Below, one piece after another: positions 18,853 to 33,990 of a DNA stretch of 64,000 nt (position 1 is its first letter; every line of letters begins with the position of its first letter). The stretch covers positions 124,001 through 188,000 of the forward strand of contig NZ_JAAVVW010000002.1 in the NCBI RefSeq assembly GCF_023910625.1, written 5' to 3'. Made by a program: the position numbers and the translations under genes. Under the pieces are notes generated by a model. That model was given only the letters and a program-made list of their open reading frames with translations, was not told where the DNA came from and did no database searches. Source of the stretch: Limnohabitans sp. (GTDB lineage Bacteria > Pseudomonadota > Gammaproteobacteria > Burkholderiales > Burkholderiaceae_C).

Positions 18853-20061
18853 TCACGTGCGCGCCAGGCCCAACAGGTGCGCCATGTCCTTGAAGAAAAT
18901 GCGCACATGCGCCATCGGGTCCTTGCGCGCCAACTCCTTGTTCATGTAGGACTCAAACGTCAAACGCTGCACATCGCGGTCTTCGCAAATCTTGACGAAC
19001 TTCTCACGACGGCGGTCGCTCTGGTACCAGAAGTACTGCATCACCCCCAGGATCCAGAACACGCGGCCGTGTTGCTTCATGAAACTCTTGCGGCCTTGTT
19101 TGAGGCAAGCGCTGTTGCCGGTTTTGAGGGCCTGATGGGTGCCTTGGGCGACGCGGCGGGCGCAGTCCATGGCGTAATAAATACCCTCGCCCGATGAGGG
19201 TGCGACCACACCTGCAGCATCACCCACCACCACCACGTCGCGGCCGTTGTCCCATTGGGGCAAGGGCTTGAGAGGTATCGGCGCACCTTCGCGGCGCAAG
19301 GTGGGCGCATTGACCAGACCGGCAATTTCACGCAAACGTGCCGTGGCGCCGCGCAATGAATAGCCCTTGTCGGCGCTGCCCATGCCCACGCTCATGGTCT
19401 TGCCGTGCGGAAACACCCAGCCATAAAAGTCGGGCGAGACCTCACCCTGGTAATACACATCGCAGCGCGCTGCATCGTAGCCCGGCTGGCCGATGGGCGA
19501 CTCGATGATCTCGTGGTAAGCGAACACGTATTTGGTCTTGTGCGCATTCGGGATGGCCTGTCGCGCCACTTCGGAACGCGCGCCATCGGCCCCCACCACC
19601 ATCCGGGTGCTGACCTTGACAGGTTTTGCGTGCTCGCCGGCTGTATGCCCCTTGGACGTGACCGGGGTGTAATGCACCCACAACTGCTGGCTGACATCGT
19701 GCTCGACCTTGTCAAAAATAGCTTGGCACCGCACCGCTCCCGACTGGGCGGCGCGTTCGCGCAAATACTCGTCGAATTCGTCGCGGTCCACCATGCCGAC
19801 GAAGCCGTTGTCGATCGGGATATCGACCTTGTTGTCGGCGGGTGAGATCATGCGGGCGCACTTGACCTTGGCCACCAGCAGGTGGTCGGGGATATCAAAG
19901 TCCTGGATCAGCCGCGGCGGAATCGCCCCGCCACAAGGCTTGGTGCGGCCCTGGCGGTCAAGCAACAACACCCGCCAGCCTTGGCGCACCAAATCGTGGG
20001 CAGCGGTGGCTCCGGCAGGCCCCCCCCCCACCACCACCACATCAAAATCATTCTGGTTCAT
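18853..20061 (-). CDS. bchP: geranylgeranyl reductase (bacteriochlorophyll tail)
   Basis: FAD-dependent reductase of 402 residues that reduces the geranylgeranyl tail of bacteriochlorophyll to phytyl in three steps. The Rossmann motif VVVGGGPAGATAAHDL is at the N-terminus, with KPCGGAIPPR near residue 42. The FAD-binding GD motif occurs as VVVVGDAAGVVAPSSGEGI. It starts in the stop codon of bch2 (ATGA overlap). The gene order bchG-bch2-bchP is the standard one. Confidence 0.97.
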   Translation of the reverse strand: MNQNDFDVVVVGGGPAGATAAHDLVRQGWRVLLLDRQGRTKPCGGAIPPRLIQDFDIPDHLLVAKVKCARMISPADNKVDIPIDNGFVGMVDRDEFDEYLRERAAQSGAVRCQAIFDKVEHDVSQQLWVHYTPVTSKGHTAGEHAKPVKVSTRMVVGADGARSEVARQAIPNAHKTKYVFAYHEIIESPIGQPGYDAARCDVYYQGEVSPDFYGWVFPHGKTMSVGMGSADKGYSLRGATARLREIAGLVNAPTLRREGAPIPLKPLPQWDNGRDVVVVGDAAGVVAPSSGEGIYYAMDCARRVAQGTHQALKTGNSACLKQGRKSFMKQHGRVFWILGVMQYFWYQSDRRREKFVKICEDRDVQRLTFESYMNKELARKDPMAHVRIFFKDMAHLLGLART

Positions 20062-21425
20062 GAGCTTGACCCACCTTTCAACAACGCGGAACCATCAAAA
20101 CGCAAGGGCAGACGTGCAGGAGACCCGGAACGAAGACGCAAGGCCACCGCAGCCGAGACAGCAAACATCATCGCTTGCATGCCAAACACGGCCGCATAGG
20201 CCGTGCGCTGTTCACCCAACAGGACTTGGGCCAAGTCACTGGCCGCCGTGCCCAGCAAGCCGCCCAAACCAAAGGCCGCCGCTTGGGCTGCCCCCCACAA
20301 ACCCATGCGCGTGCCTTCACGGCCCCTACCGCTGCCGTCAGCGCCATCACCGGCCAAACGCATCATGGTGGCAATCGCTGCAATCGAAAACGCGCCGTTG
20401 GCCACACCCAGAAACACCACATTGGCCTTGAGTGGCCACTCGCCCGACAAGGCCGAGCTGACCAAACCCACCGTGGCCAGCGCCGACACAAGGCACCCCC
20501 CCACCATCCAGGCCTGCACCGATCCCAGTCGCCCTGCCACCCATCGCGAGCCCGCCCCGGCCACTGCCAACATGCCGATCAGCACGCCCATGTGATGCCA
20601 GCCCGACAACTGGGTGGTCTGGCCAGGTGTGAAACCGTGCACGGCTCCTGCAAAGGGTTCCAGAATCAAATCCTGCGCGCTGTAAGCCAGCATGGACATG
20701 AACACAAACACAGTGAAGGTGCGCGCTGCGGGTTCGGACCAGACCTCCCGGAAGGCTTCTTTGAATTTTTGCTTTTGCAAACGCTCGGTGTTGGCACTCG
20801 GCACAACCACCTCAATGGCCTCGTCGTCTTTTTCGAGACCCCACAAGCACAGGGCCGTGATGAATGCGGTGACCAGGCTCAGGCCCGCAGAGACTTTCAG
20901 CAGCACCCGAGGGCTGTAGGGGTCAATGAGTTGGCCCACGACCCCTGCGGTGATGGCGAAGCCCATGATCATCATCAGCCACACGGCGGTGGCAGCAGGT
21001 GCGCGGCGCTCATCGGGCACCCGCTTGGCCATCAGGGCCAGCAGCGAGGTACCACAGGCGCTCACGCCCAAACCGATCAAGCTGAATGACAACCAAGCCA
21101 ACAATGCACCGTAAAACGGCTCGGCGGCCATCCAGACCGTGGCTGTGGCAGCCATCACCCCGCCCAGGCCCAAGACCAGCATGCCGCCCATCATCCACGG
21201 GGTGTTGCGCCGACCCTTGTCAGCACCAAAACCCATGCGCGGGCGCACCATTTGAACTGCGTAATGCCAGGCCACCAAAAAGCCCGGCAACAAAGCAGGC
21301 AGCGCCAGCTCGACCACCATGATGCGGTTGAGCGTGGAGGTGGTCACCACCACCACCGCGCCCAGACAGGCCTGAATCAAACCCAGGCGGATGATCTGAA
21401 ACCAGCCAAACGTCGGTGCCCTCAT
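20058..21425 (-). CDS. Bch2, PucC/LhaA-family major facilitator
   Basis: 455-residue, 12-span transporter of the BCD family (PucC/LhaA/Bch2), usually found between bchG and bchP; assumed to handle bacteriochlorophyll or help assembly. It begins MRAPTFGWFQIIRLGLIQ and has the family's LNRIMVVELALPALLPG after span one. It overlaps bchG upstream and bchP downstream by four bases each. A Gly/Arg-rich loop (GDGADGSGRGREG) sits before the last spans. Confidence 0.9.
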   Translation of the reverse strand: MRAPTFGWFQIIRLGLIQACLGAVVVVTTSTLNRIMVVELALPALLPGFLVAWHYAVQMVRPRMGFGADKGRRNTPWMMGGMLVLGLGGVMAATATVWMAAEPFYGALLAWLSFSLIGLGVSACGTSLLALMAKRVPDERRAPAATAVWLMMIMGFAITAGVVGQLIDPYSPRVLLKVSAGLSLVTAFITALCLWGLEKDDEAIEVVVPSANTERLQKQKFKEAFREVWSEPAARTFTVFVFMSMLAYSAQDLILEPFAGAVHGFTPGQTTQLSGWHHMGVLIGMLAVAGAGSRWVAGRLGSVQAWMVGGCLVSALATVGLVSSALSGEWPLKANVVFLGVANGAFSIAAIATMMRLAGDGADGSGRGREGTRMGLWGAAQAAAFGLGGLLGTAASDLAQVLLGEQRTAYAAVFGMQAMMFAVSAAVALRLRSGSPARLPLRFDGSALLKGGSSS

Positions 21426-22402
21426 GCCCACCCCCCGACGCCATGTGTTTGCAATTGACGCAGCCCCCAGGCACTGACCATCATGCCGCTGACAAACAAG
21501 GGCACGCCAAAAGCACTGACCTGCAAGGCGCGAGCCACCGGTTCGTGCAAAAACCGCGCCATCAAAGGCCACTGCGCCAAAGTCAGCGCCAGCACGGCAC
21601 TCGCGTGCCAAGGCAATTGCCAGAGCAGCAGCAAAGCCGCCACCGCCACTTGCGGCACCAGCATGAACAAGCAAGCCACCCGCGCCGCGCCCAAGGCACC
21701 GAGCTGAACCGGCAAGGAAGCCACCCCCATGCGGCGGTCACCCTCCATGGCTTTGAAATCATTGAGTGTCATGATGCCGTGCGCTCCCACGCTGAACAGC
21801 AGAGCCAGCGCCACAGCATGCAGCCCGGGCCAAGCGCCGCCCAACATGACCGCCGTGCCCGTCAGCCATGCCAAGCCTTCATAACTCAAGGCGCAAGCGG
21901 CGTTGCCCCACCAGCCGTTTTGTTTCAGACGCACAGGCGGCGCACTGTAGGCCCAGGACAATGCGATCGCTAACGCGCATGCCGCAAAGCCCCATGGCCC
22001 CATGAGGGTGGCCCACAACAGCGACAACACCGTCCAGCCGATGGCAATGCCCAGACCCCAGCGGCCAGGCATGCGACCGGAGGGAATCGGGCGCTCGGGC
22101 TCGTTGATGGCATCCACATGACGGTCAAACCAGTCGTTCACCGCCTGGCTGCTGGCACACACCAATGGCCCTGTCAGCACCAGCCCCAAAAGCAGCAAAC
22201 CCCAGTGAGCACGCAAATCCTGGCCTGAAGCCACCACACCACAGGCAAATGCCCACATGGGCGGAAACCAGGTGATGGGCTTGAGAAGTTCGGTCACCGT
22301 CCCCAGCGCAGGCCGCGTGAGCCCATGCACGCTCACGCGTTCAACCGGTGCCGAGAGGGAGGCCGAGGGGGGAGGCACATGGGCTAATGGCGGAATGTCC
22401 AT
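21422..22402 (-). CDS. bchG: bacteriochlorophyll a synthase (geranylgeranyl transferase)
   Basis: UbiA-family prenyltransferase of 326 residues, with eight to nine spans, that esterifies bacteriochlorophyllide with geranylgeranyl diphosphate. The first aspartate-rich motif is SQAVNDWFDRHVDAINEPER and the second is TLNDFKAMEGDRRMG. The conserved RPIPSGRM follows the first. It is the first gene of the bchG-bch2-bchP-tspO run, directly behind tandem PpsR-type sites. Confidence 0.97.
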   Translation of the reverse strand: MDIPPLAHVPPPSASLSAPVERVSVHGLTRPALGTVTELLKPITWFPPMWAFACGVVASGQDLRAHWGLLLLGLVLTGPLVCASSQAVNDWFDRHVDAINEPERPIPSGRMPGRWGLGIAIGWTVLSLLWATLMGPWGFAACALAIALSWAYSAPPVRLKQNGWWGNAACALSYEGLAWLTGTAVMLGGAWPGLHAVALALLFSVGAHGIMTLNDFKAMEGDRRMGVASLPVQLGALGAARVACLFMLVPQVAVAALLLLWQLPWHASAVLALTLAQWPLMARFLHEPVARALQVSAFGVPLFVSGMMVSAWGLRQLQTHGVGGWA

Positions 22403-22430
22403 GCCCTGATTGTGAAGATGGTTTTGAAAA

Positions 22431-22448
22431 TGTCAATCGAGATTGACA
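22431..22448 (-). promoter_or_regulatory. PpsR-type palindrome in the bchG promoter
   Basis: TGTCAATCGAGATTGACA is a perfect palindrome fitting TGT-N12-ACA, 28 bp before the bchG start. Read on the minus strand the right arm gives TTGACA as a potential -35 box. Confidence 0.85.
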
Positions 22449-22453
22449 CTTAT

Positions 22454-22471
22454 CGTCATTTTTTATTGACA
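22454..22471 (-). promoter_or_regulatory. degenerate second PpsR-type site before bchG
   Basis: CGTCATTTTTTATTGACA keeps the right arm and spacing but has C for the first T and AT for AA in the left arm. It starts 23 bp from the first site, so the two lie on nearly the same helix face, as tandem sites do in CrtJ-controlled promoters. It ends 2 bp before the ppsR stop. Confidence 0.5.
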
Positions 22472-22473
22472 GC

Positions 22474-23865
22474 TCAGGGAAGATCGGTTTCCACCTCTGA
22501 GACCATGCCAAAGCGGCGCAACTTGACGTAGAGGCTTTGCCGGGACAGCCCCAGCATTTCAGCCGCCGAGGCTCGGTTGTTGTGGGTCAACTCCAGTGCC
22601 GCTTCGATGCAAATGCGCTCGATGGTATCGACGGTCTCTCCCACGATGTCCTTGATCGGCCGTCGGCCCACCAACTGCGACAGATCGGCAAAAGGATTGT
22701 TGGCCTGGTTTTTCGACACCGAGCCCCCCCCCTGAAGGCGGCGGTCCATGTCACGCACAAAAAAGGCAAACATCGGCTCGGGTCGAGCCAGGCACACGGC
22801 CGACACCTCCACAGGCAAAGTCATGCCCGACAAAGTGCGCACCTCGGTCGCAAAATTACGCACCGGCAATTGCTGGCGCAAACTGGTGTTCAGCACACCC
22901 CAATCGACCGCCCCACGCAGCAGCCAGCGCTCCAGGCTCTGTCCCACCACTTGAGAAGAGGCCGTCAAGCCCAACAAGGCCATGCCTTCTTCGTTGACGC
23001 TTTTGATGATGCCGGCGGTGTCAGTCAGCAGCCAGCCATCCGGAAAGCGCTCCATGGCCTCACTCAGCGCGGCCGAAGAACTGGCATCCTGATGGATCAC
23101 CGGGCTGGCATCTCGGGTGACTATGCGCACCAGAAATTGCGCGCCACCTTCTTGCCGGAACACGGTGGCGGAGACCGTCCAGGCAGAAGGCAGGCCTGCA
23201 ATCCGGGCCGCGCACATCTCGATGCGGCCTGTGGCCAGCGCCATGCGCAGCAGAGATTGAACCTCACCCTGGCTATCGCCTTCAAAACATTCACGCACAT
23301 CGCGGCCCACCAAGCGTTTGCCGGCGTCCTTGAGCAGGGACTGTGCGCCCACATTGGCTTCCAACACGCGCTGGGTGCTGGCGTCCACCATCAGCACCGC
23401 TTCGGAAGAGGTGTCAAACAAGACGCGGTAGCGCGCCTCAATGTGCCGCAGGCGCAAATAATCGCGCTCCATGGACTGCTGGGTTTCCACCAGCCGTCGC
23501 TGCAGCTCGGCCAAACTCTCCAGGTCGCGCCCCATGGCCAGGATTTGGCCGCCACCCAATGGCAAGACCACATACTGCAAAGCCACCTCGGCACCGGTGG
23601 GCGACAAGTGGTTGACATGCCGCCAGCGCATCACCTCAGGGACTCCCTGGGACACCAGCATTTCCTGTATTTTGACCCGGCTCTCACTGGTCACGGTGTC
23701 GATCCAGCGCCGACCAATCCAGGACTGACAACCCAAAGCAGCCAAGGTGTCGCGTCCGGTTGACACGTCCTCGATCACACCCTGCGCATCCATGACCAAG
23801 GTGACATCAGACACCACGCCCAACAACTGGGAAAAACTGGACGGATCCAAAGAAGGAAGCTTCAT
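22474..23865 (-). CDS. ppsR: PpsR/CrtJ transcriptional repressor
   Basis: 463-residue repressor of photosynthesis genes under aerobic conditions. The order is an N-terminal PAS-like domain, a central PAS region (from about residue 150, ARYRVLFDTSSEAVLMVDA) and a second PAS (about 270-380, AMERFPDGWLLTDTAG). The C-terminal Fis-type helix-turn-helix reads NNRASAAEMLGLSRQSLYVK. A Cys in RICIEAALEL just before the HTH matches the redox-active Cys position known for CrtJ/PpsR. The ATG at 23865 is chosen over a TTG four codons upstream. It lies next to aerR, as in most purple bacteria. Confidence 0.95.
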   Translation of the reverse strand: MKLPSLDPSSFSQLLGVVSDVTLVMDAQGVIEDVSTGRDTLAALGCQSWIGRRWIDTVTSESRVKIQEMLVSQGVPEVMRWRHVNHLSPTGAEVALQYVVLPLGGGQILAMGRDLESLAELQRRLVETQQSMERDYLRLRHIEARYRVLFDTSSEAVLMVDASTQRVLEANVGAQSLLKDAGKRLVGRDVRECFEGDSQGEVQSLLRMALATGRIEMCAARIAGLPSAWTVSATVFRQEGGAQFLVRIVTRDASPVIHQDASSSAALSEAMERFPDGWLLTDTAGIIKSVNEEGMALLGLTASSQVVGQSLERWLLRGAVDWGVLNTSLRQQLPVRNFATEVRTLSGMTLPVEVSAVCLARPEPMFAFFVRDMDRRLQGGGSVSKNQANNPFADLSQLVGRRPIKDIVGETVDTIERICIEAALELTHNNRASAAEMLGLSRQSLYVKLRRFGMVSEVETDLP

Positions 23866-24003
23866 TCTGTAAACCAAGGATTTAGGTAATCAGGGTTTTG
23901 ACACCCGGATTTGCCGTGGAAGTATAGGCCTAAAGAAAACCCCCAAGACATGACCTTTGGCCAACAAGGTGAAGTCACGCATACCAAGGTACAAGTCAGC
24001 ATG

Positions 24004-24810
24004 TCAGGATGTCTTGTCAAAGACCTTCGACATGAGCTGCCCCATGAACGCCACGGTGGCCGGCGCATCTTCGGCCACCACCTGGGCGGCCAGCGCCTTG
24101 AGGCGCTCGGGCGCAACATGGGTCATCGGCCCACCCACAAACACCTGCAAGTTCAGATTGTCAGCGCCCTCGCGCAACTGCGGCAGCACGCTGCCCAGCG
24201 TCTGCAAGTGCCGGTCCGTGCTCACCGAAATACCCACCGCGTCATACCAGTCTGCCTGGAACAGGCGCTTGAACTCGGTCACATCCTGCGGCACGCCCAA
24301 AGTCACCGTCCAGCCCGCGCGTTTGAAGAATTCGCTGAGCATGAACAGTCCCATGCTGTGTTGAGCTCCCGGCTCGGTCATCAAAAGCAGGCTCAAGCCA
24401 TTGGCTTGCCGGGGCGCTTCTTGCAAAAACTCGCTGCTGAAGTCGTGCAACAGTTGCTGTAAATGCGCCGACGCGATGGTGGTCATGGCGAAGTCCAGCC
24501 GGTCGGCGCACCACCAATCTCCCAACAGGCGGGCACAAGGCGTGATGCCTTGCAGATAAATGTCTTCCAGCGATTGCCCCTGCCGCTGCCAGCCAAAAAC
24601 CACCTGACGTGCCGCATCCAGCCCCTGAAGGCAAGCTTGCGCCAGAATTTGGATTTGCGCCAGATCGAGCGCCGACTTGCCGGTAAACGTGGTGCCGCCC
24701 ACCAGACGCGGCCCCACAGGTGAGCCCTGTCGCAAAGCTTGCGGCAAATGCTGTGTCAACCTTGGTCCGCAGGGCAGTGACTGGGAGTTTTCGACATTGA
24801 ATTGCGCCAT
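24004..24810 (-). CDS. aerR: AerR/PpaA cobalamin-binding antirepressor
   Basis: 268-residue protein with a C-terminal B12-binding fold. The middle helical part resembles the cap domain of B12 photoreceptors (ITPCARLLGDWWCADRLDF). The conserved His of the B12 site is in PGAQHSMGLFMLSEFFKRAG, followed by GISVSTDRHLQTL and VFVGGPMTHV. In Rhodobacter AerR binds light-exposed hydroxocobalamin and modulates CrtJ/PpsR, the adjacent gene here. The ATG at 24810 is preferred to a GTG three codons earlier. It is divergent from bchF across 247 bp with tandem PpsR-type sites. Confidence 0.9.
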   Translation of the reverse strand: MAQFNVENSQSLPCGPRLTQHLPQALRQGSPVGPRLVGGTTFTGKSALDLAQIQILAQACLQGLDAARQVVFGWQRQGQSLEDIYLQGITPCARLLGDWWCADRLDFAMTTIASAHLQQLLHDFSSEFLQEAPRQANGLSLLLMTEPGAQHSMGLFMLSEFFKRAGWTVTLGVPQDVTEFKRLFQADWYDAVGISVSTDRHLQTLGSVLPQLREGADNLNLQVFVGGPMTHVAPERLKALAAQVVAEDAPATVAFMGQLMSKVFDKTS

Positions 24811-24983
24811 GACAAGCACCGATCATCAGAGAAAGACACCAGCGGCAGGCTCCACCGGATTGGAGTGCTCGTCGCAAGAGTTGCATGGAGCAGGGTCAGG
24901 GAATGACCCCACAAGACACAGCATTGAGTGTGCGTGGATTGCGCTGACTTGTATTCAGTGTAAACCCTATCATTCGCAAATAT

Positions 24984-25001
24984 TGTCAATTTATGTTGAC
25001 A
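24984..25001 (+). promoter_or_regulatory. PpsR-type site 1 in the bchF/aerR divergent promoter
   Basis: TGTCAATTTATGTTGACA fits TGTCAA-N6-TTGACA exactly. Its right arm is the -35 box of a good promoter (TTGACA, 17 bp, TACATT at 25019-25024) aimed at bchF. Confidence 0.85.
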
Positions 25002-25004
25002 CAC

Positions 25005-25022
25005 TGTATCTCCAGACTTACA
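25005..25022 (+). promoter_or_regulatory. PpsR-type site 2 in the bchF promoter
   Basis: TGTATCTCCAGACTTACA fits TGT-N12-ACA but not the longer arms. It starts 21 bp (two helical turns) after site 1 and covers the -10 box, a placement suited to cooperative repression. Confidence 0.65.
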
Positions 25023-25057
25023 TTCATTCCAAACTCAAACAACCGACAAGGTTTGCC

Positions 25058-26852
<1,795 letters not shown>

Positions 26853-26868
26853 AGCTCAGGAACACCCC

Positions 26869-28498
26869 ATGCAACTGACGCTCTGGACTTACGAAGGACC
26901 ACCCCATGTGGGCGCGATGCGGGTAGCCACCGCCATGACCGATGTGCACTACGTGCTGCACGCCCCGCAAGGCGACACCTACGCCGACCTGCTGTTCACC
27001 ATGATCGAGCGCCTGCCGCGCCGCCCGCCCGTCACCTACACCACCTTCCAGGCGCGTGATCTGGGCGGCGACACGGCCGAACTCTTCAAAGACGCAGCCC
27101 GTCAGGCCATGGCGCGCTTCAATCCTGCGGCCATGCTGGTGGGCTCGTCCTGCACAGCAGAGTTGATCCAGGACGACCCGGGTGGTCTGGCCCAGGCCCT
27201 GAAACTCACCATTCCCGTGGTGGCCCTAGAGCTGCCCTCTTACCAGCGCAAGGAAAACTGGGGCGCGAGCGAGACCTTCTACCAACTGTGTCGCCACCTG
27301 GTGCACAAGCCTGCAGCCAAGTCCGAAACCCCCGACAAACCCGCCAAAGCTCGGCCCACTTGCAACCTCCTCGGCCCCAGCGCCCTGGGTTTCCGCCACC
27401 GCGACGACGTCAAGGAAATCACCCAACTGCTCAACCAATTGGGTGTGGACGTGGCCGTGGTCGCGCCCCTGAGTGCCAGCGTGGCCGATGTGCAAAAACT
27501 GGCCGAGGCCGACTTCAACGTGGTGCTCTACCCCGAGATTGGTCTGGCCGCCGCGCAATGGTTGCAGCGCCAGTTTGACCAGCCTTACACCAAGACCGTG
27601 CCACTCGGTAGCCACGCCACCCGCGACTTCATTGCCGAAGTCTGCGCCCTGACGGGCCTGCCCCTGCCCGCACAAGACCCCGACAACGCCCATGCCCCCT
27701 GGTACGCCAAGTCGGTCGACTCGACCTACCTGACCGGCAAGCGCGTCTACATTTTTGGCGACGCCACCCATGTGGTGGCCGCTGCCCGCATCGCCAGCCA
27801 GGAGATGGGTTTTGAGGTGGTGGGCCTGGGCAGCTACAGCCGAGAATTTGCCCGCGAAGTGCGCGACTGCGCCAAGCGCCACGGGATTGAAGCGCTCATC
27901 ACCGACGACTACCTGGAAGTCGAAGACCAGATCAACGCCCTGCAACCTGAGCTGATTTTGGGCACGCAAATGGAGCGCCACATCGCCAAGCGCCAAGGCA
28001 TTCCCTGCGCGGTGATTTCAGCCCCGGTGCATGTGCAGGACTTCCCGGCCCGCTACGCGCCGCAAATGGGTTTTGAAGGCGCCAACGTCTTGTTCGACAC
28101 CTGGGTGCACCCGCTGATGATGGGTCTGGAAGAACACCTGATCGGCATGTTCCGCGAAGACTTTGAATTCCATGCCGGGGCCGCACCTTCGCATTTGGGC
28201 AGCACACGGCCTGCGGCTGAGAGCATGGCACCGGTAGCTGCCGCACCTGCCGCAGTCAACGCGCCCATGGCCATGGCACAAACACCGGCCAGCACCCCGG
28301 TGCCCCAATTGGTGACCGACAGCATCCAAGCCGTCGCCACCCCCGCCCAAGCCGCTTCGAACCAGGCCACCTGGAGCGCCGAAGCAGAAAAGGAGCTGGG
28401 CAAGATCCCGTTCTTTGTGCGTGGCAAAGCCCGTCGCAACACCGAGCGATTTGCCCAGGACCTGGGCGTGGCGACCATCACCGTGGAGACGCTCTACG

Positions 28499-28524
<26 letters not shown>
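26869..28524 (+). CDS. bchB: light-independent protochlorophyllide reductase subunit B
   Basis: NifK-like subunit of 551 residues of the dark-operative protochlorophyllide reductase. It begins [20 protein letters not shown], with the Asp/Cys ligand region and [16 protein letters not shown] near residue 90. An Ala/Pro/Thr-rich linker at about residues 440-490 precedes the conserved C-terminal domain ([19 protein letters not shown]). It starts 16 bp after bchN, and its end overlaps bchH by 26 bp. Activity needs BchL as ATP-driven electron donor and is oxygen sensitive. Confidence 0.97.
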
Positions 28525-33246
<4,722 letters not shown>

Positions 33247-33279
33247 TCCGCGCAGCAAAAAACGCACCGAAAGCCAAAC

Positions 33280-33990
33280 ATGAACAGCACCACCGCTTAC
33301 GAACAACGCCGCAGCCAGATCGAGCACTACTTTGACCGCACCGCGGCCGATGCCTGGGCACGCCTGACCTCGAACGAGCCGGTGGGCCGCATCCGCGCCA
33401 CCGTGCGCGCCGGGCGTGACACCATGCGCGAGACGCTGCTGTCGTGGCTGCCGCAAGACCTGCGCGGCAAGCGCGTGTTGGATGCCGGTTGCGGCACCGG
33501 AGCCCTGGCCCTGCAAGCGGCACTGCGCGGGGCCGAGGTGGTGGCGATTGATTTGTCGCCCACCTTGGTCAAGCTGGCTGCCGAACGCATGGCCGCCGAA
33601 CACCCCACCCTGCCCGGCTCGGTGGAATTTTTGTCGGGCGACATGCTCAGCCCCGATTTGGGCCACTTTGACCATGTGGTCTGCATGGACTCGCTCATCC
33701 ACTACGACAGCGACCAGATCGCCGAAGCTTTGGCCGGTTTGGCGCAGCGCACACGCGGCTCCATGGTTTTCACCTTTGCGCCGCGCACGCCCCTGTTGGC
33801 TCTGATGCACGGCGCGGGCCGCTTGTTTCCGCGCAGCGACCGCTCGCCCTCGCTCTCGCCCGTGGCACACGCTGACTTGCTGCAACGCATGCAAAACCAC
33901 ATCGATTTGCAGGGCTGGCAAGGCGCGCGCATGCAGCGCGTGGCCAGCGGTTTTTACACCTCACAAGCCTGGGAGTGGACCCGCGCATGA
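33280..33990 (+). CDS. bchM: Mg-protoporphyrin IX O-methyltransferase
   Basis: SAM-dependent methyltransferase of 236 residues that esterifies the C13 propionate of Mg-protoporphyrin IX. The SAM motif is VLDAGCGTGALALQAAL near residue 67, and the conserved YDSDQIAEAL and FAPRTPLLALMHGAGRLFPR follow. Its product is the substrate of AcsF encoded downstream. Its stop overlaps the lhaA start by four bases. Confidence 0.96.
   Translation: MNSTTAYEQRRSQIEHYFDRTAADAWARLTSNEPVGRIRATVRAGRDTMRETLLSWLPQDLRGKRVLDAGCGTGALALQAALRGAEVVAIDLSPTLVKLAAERMAAEHPTLPGSVEFLSGDMLSPDLGHFDHVVCMDSLIHYDSDQIAEALAGLAQRTRGSMVFTFAPRTPLLALMHGAGRLFPRSDRSPSLSPVAHADLLQRMQNHIDLQGWQGARMQRVASGFYTSQAWEWTRA

Noticed and set aside
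24015..24032. TGTCAAAGACCTTCGACA, a further TGT-N12-ACA match
   Set aside because: It lies within the last codons of aerR and has an imperfect right arm. The bare pattern is expected about 15 times by chance in 64 kb. It could still serve ppsR, but this is not supported enough to list.
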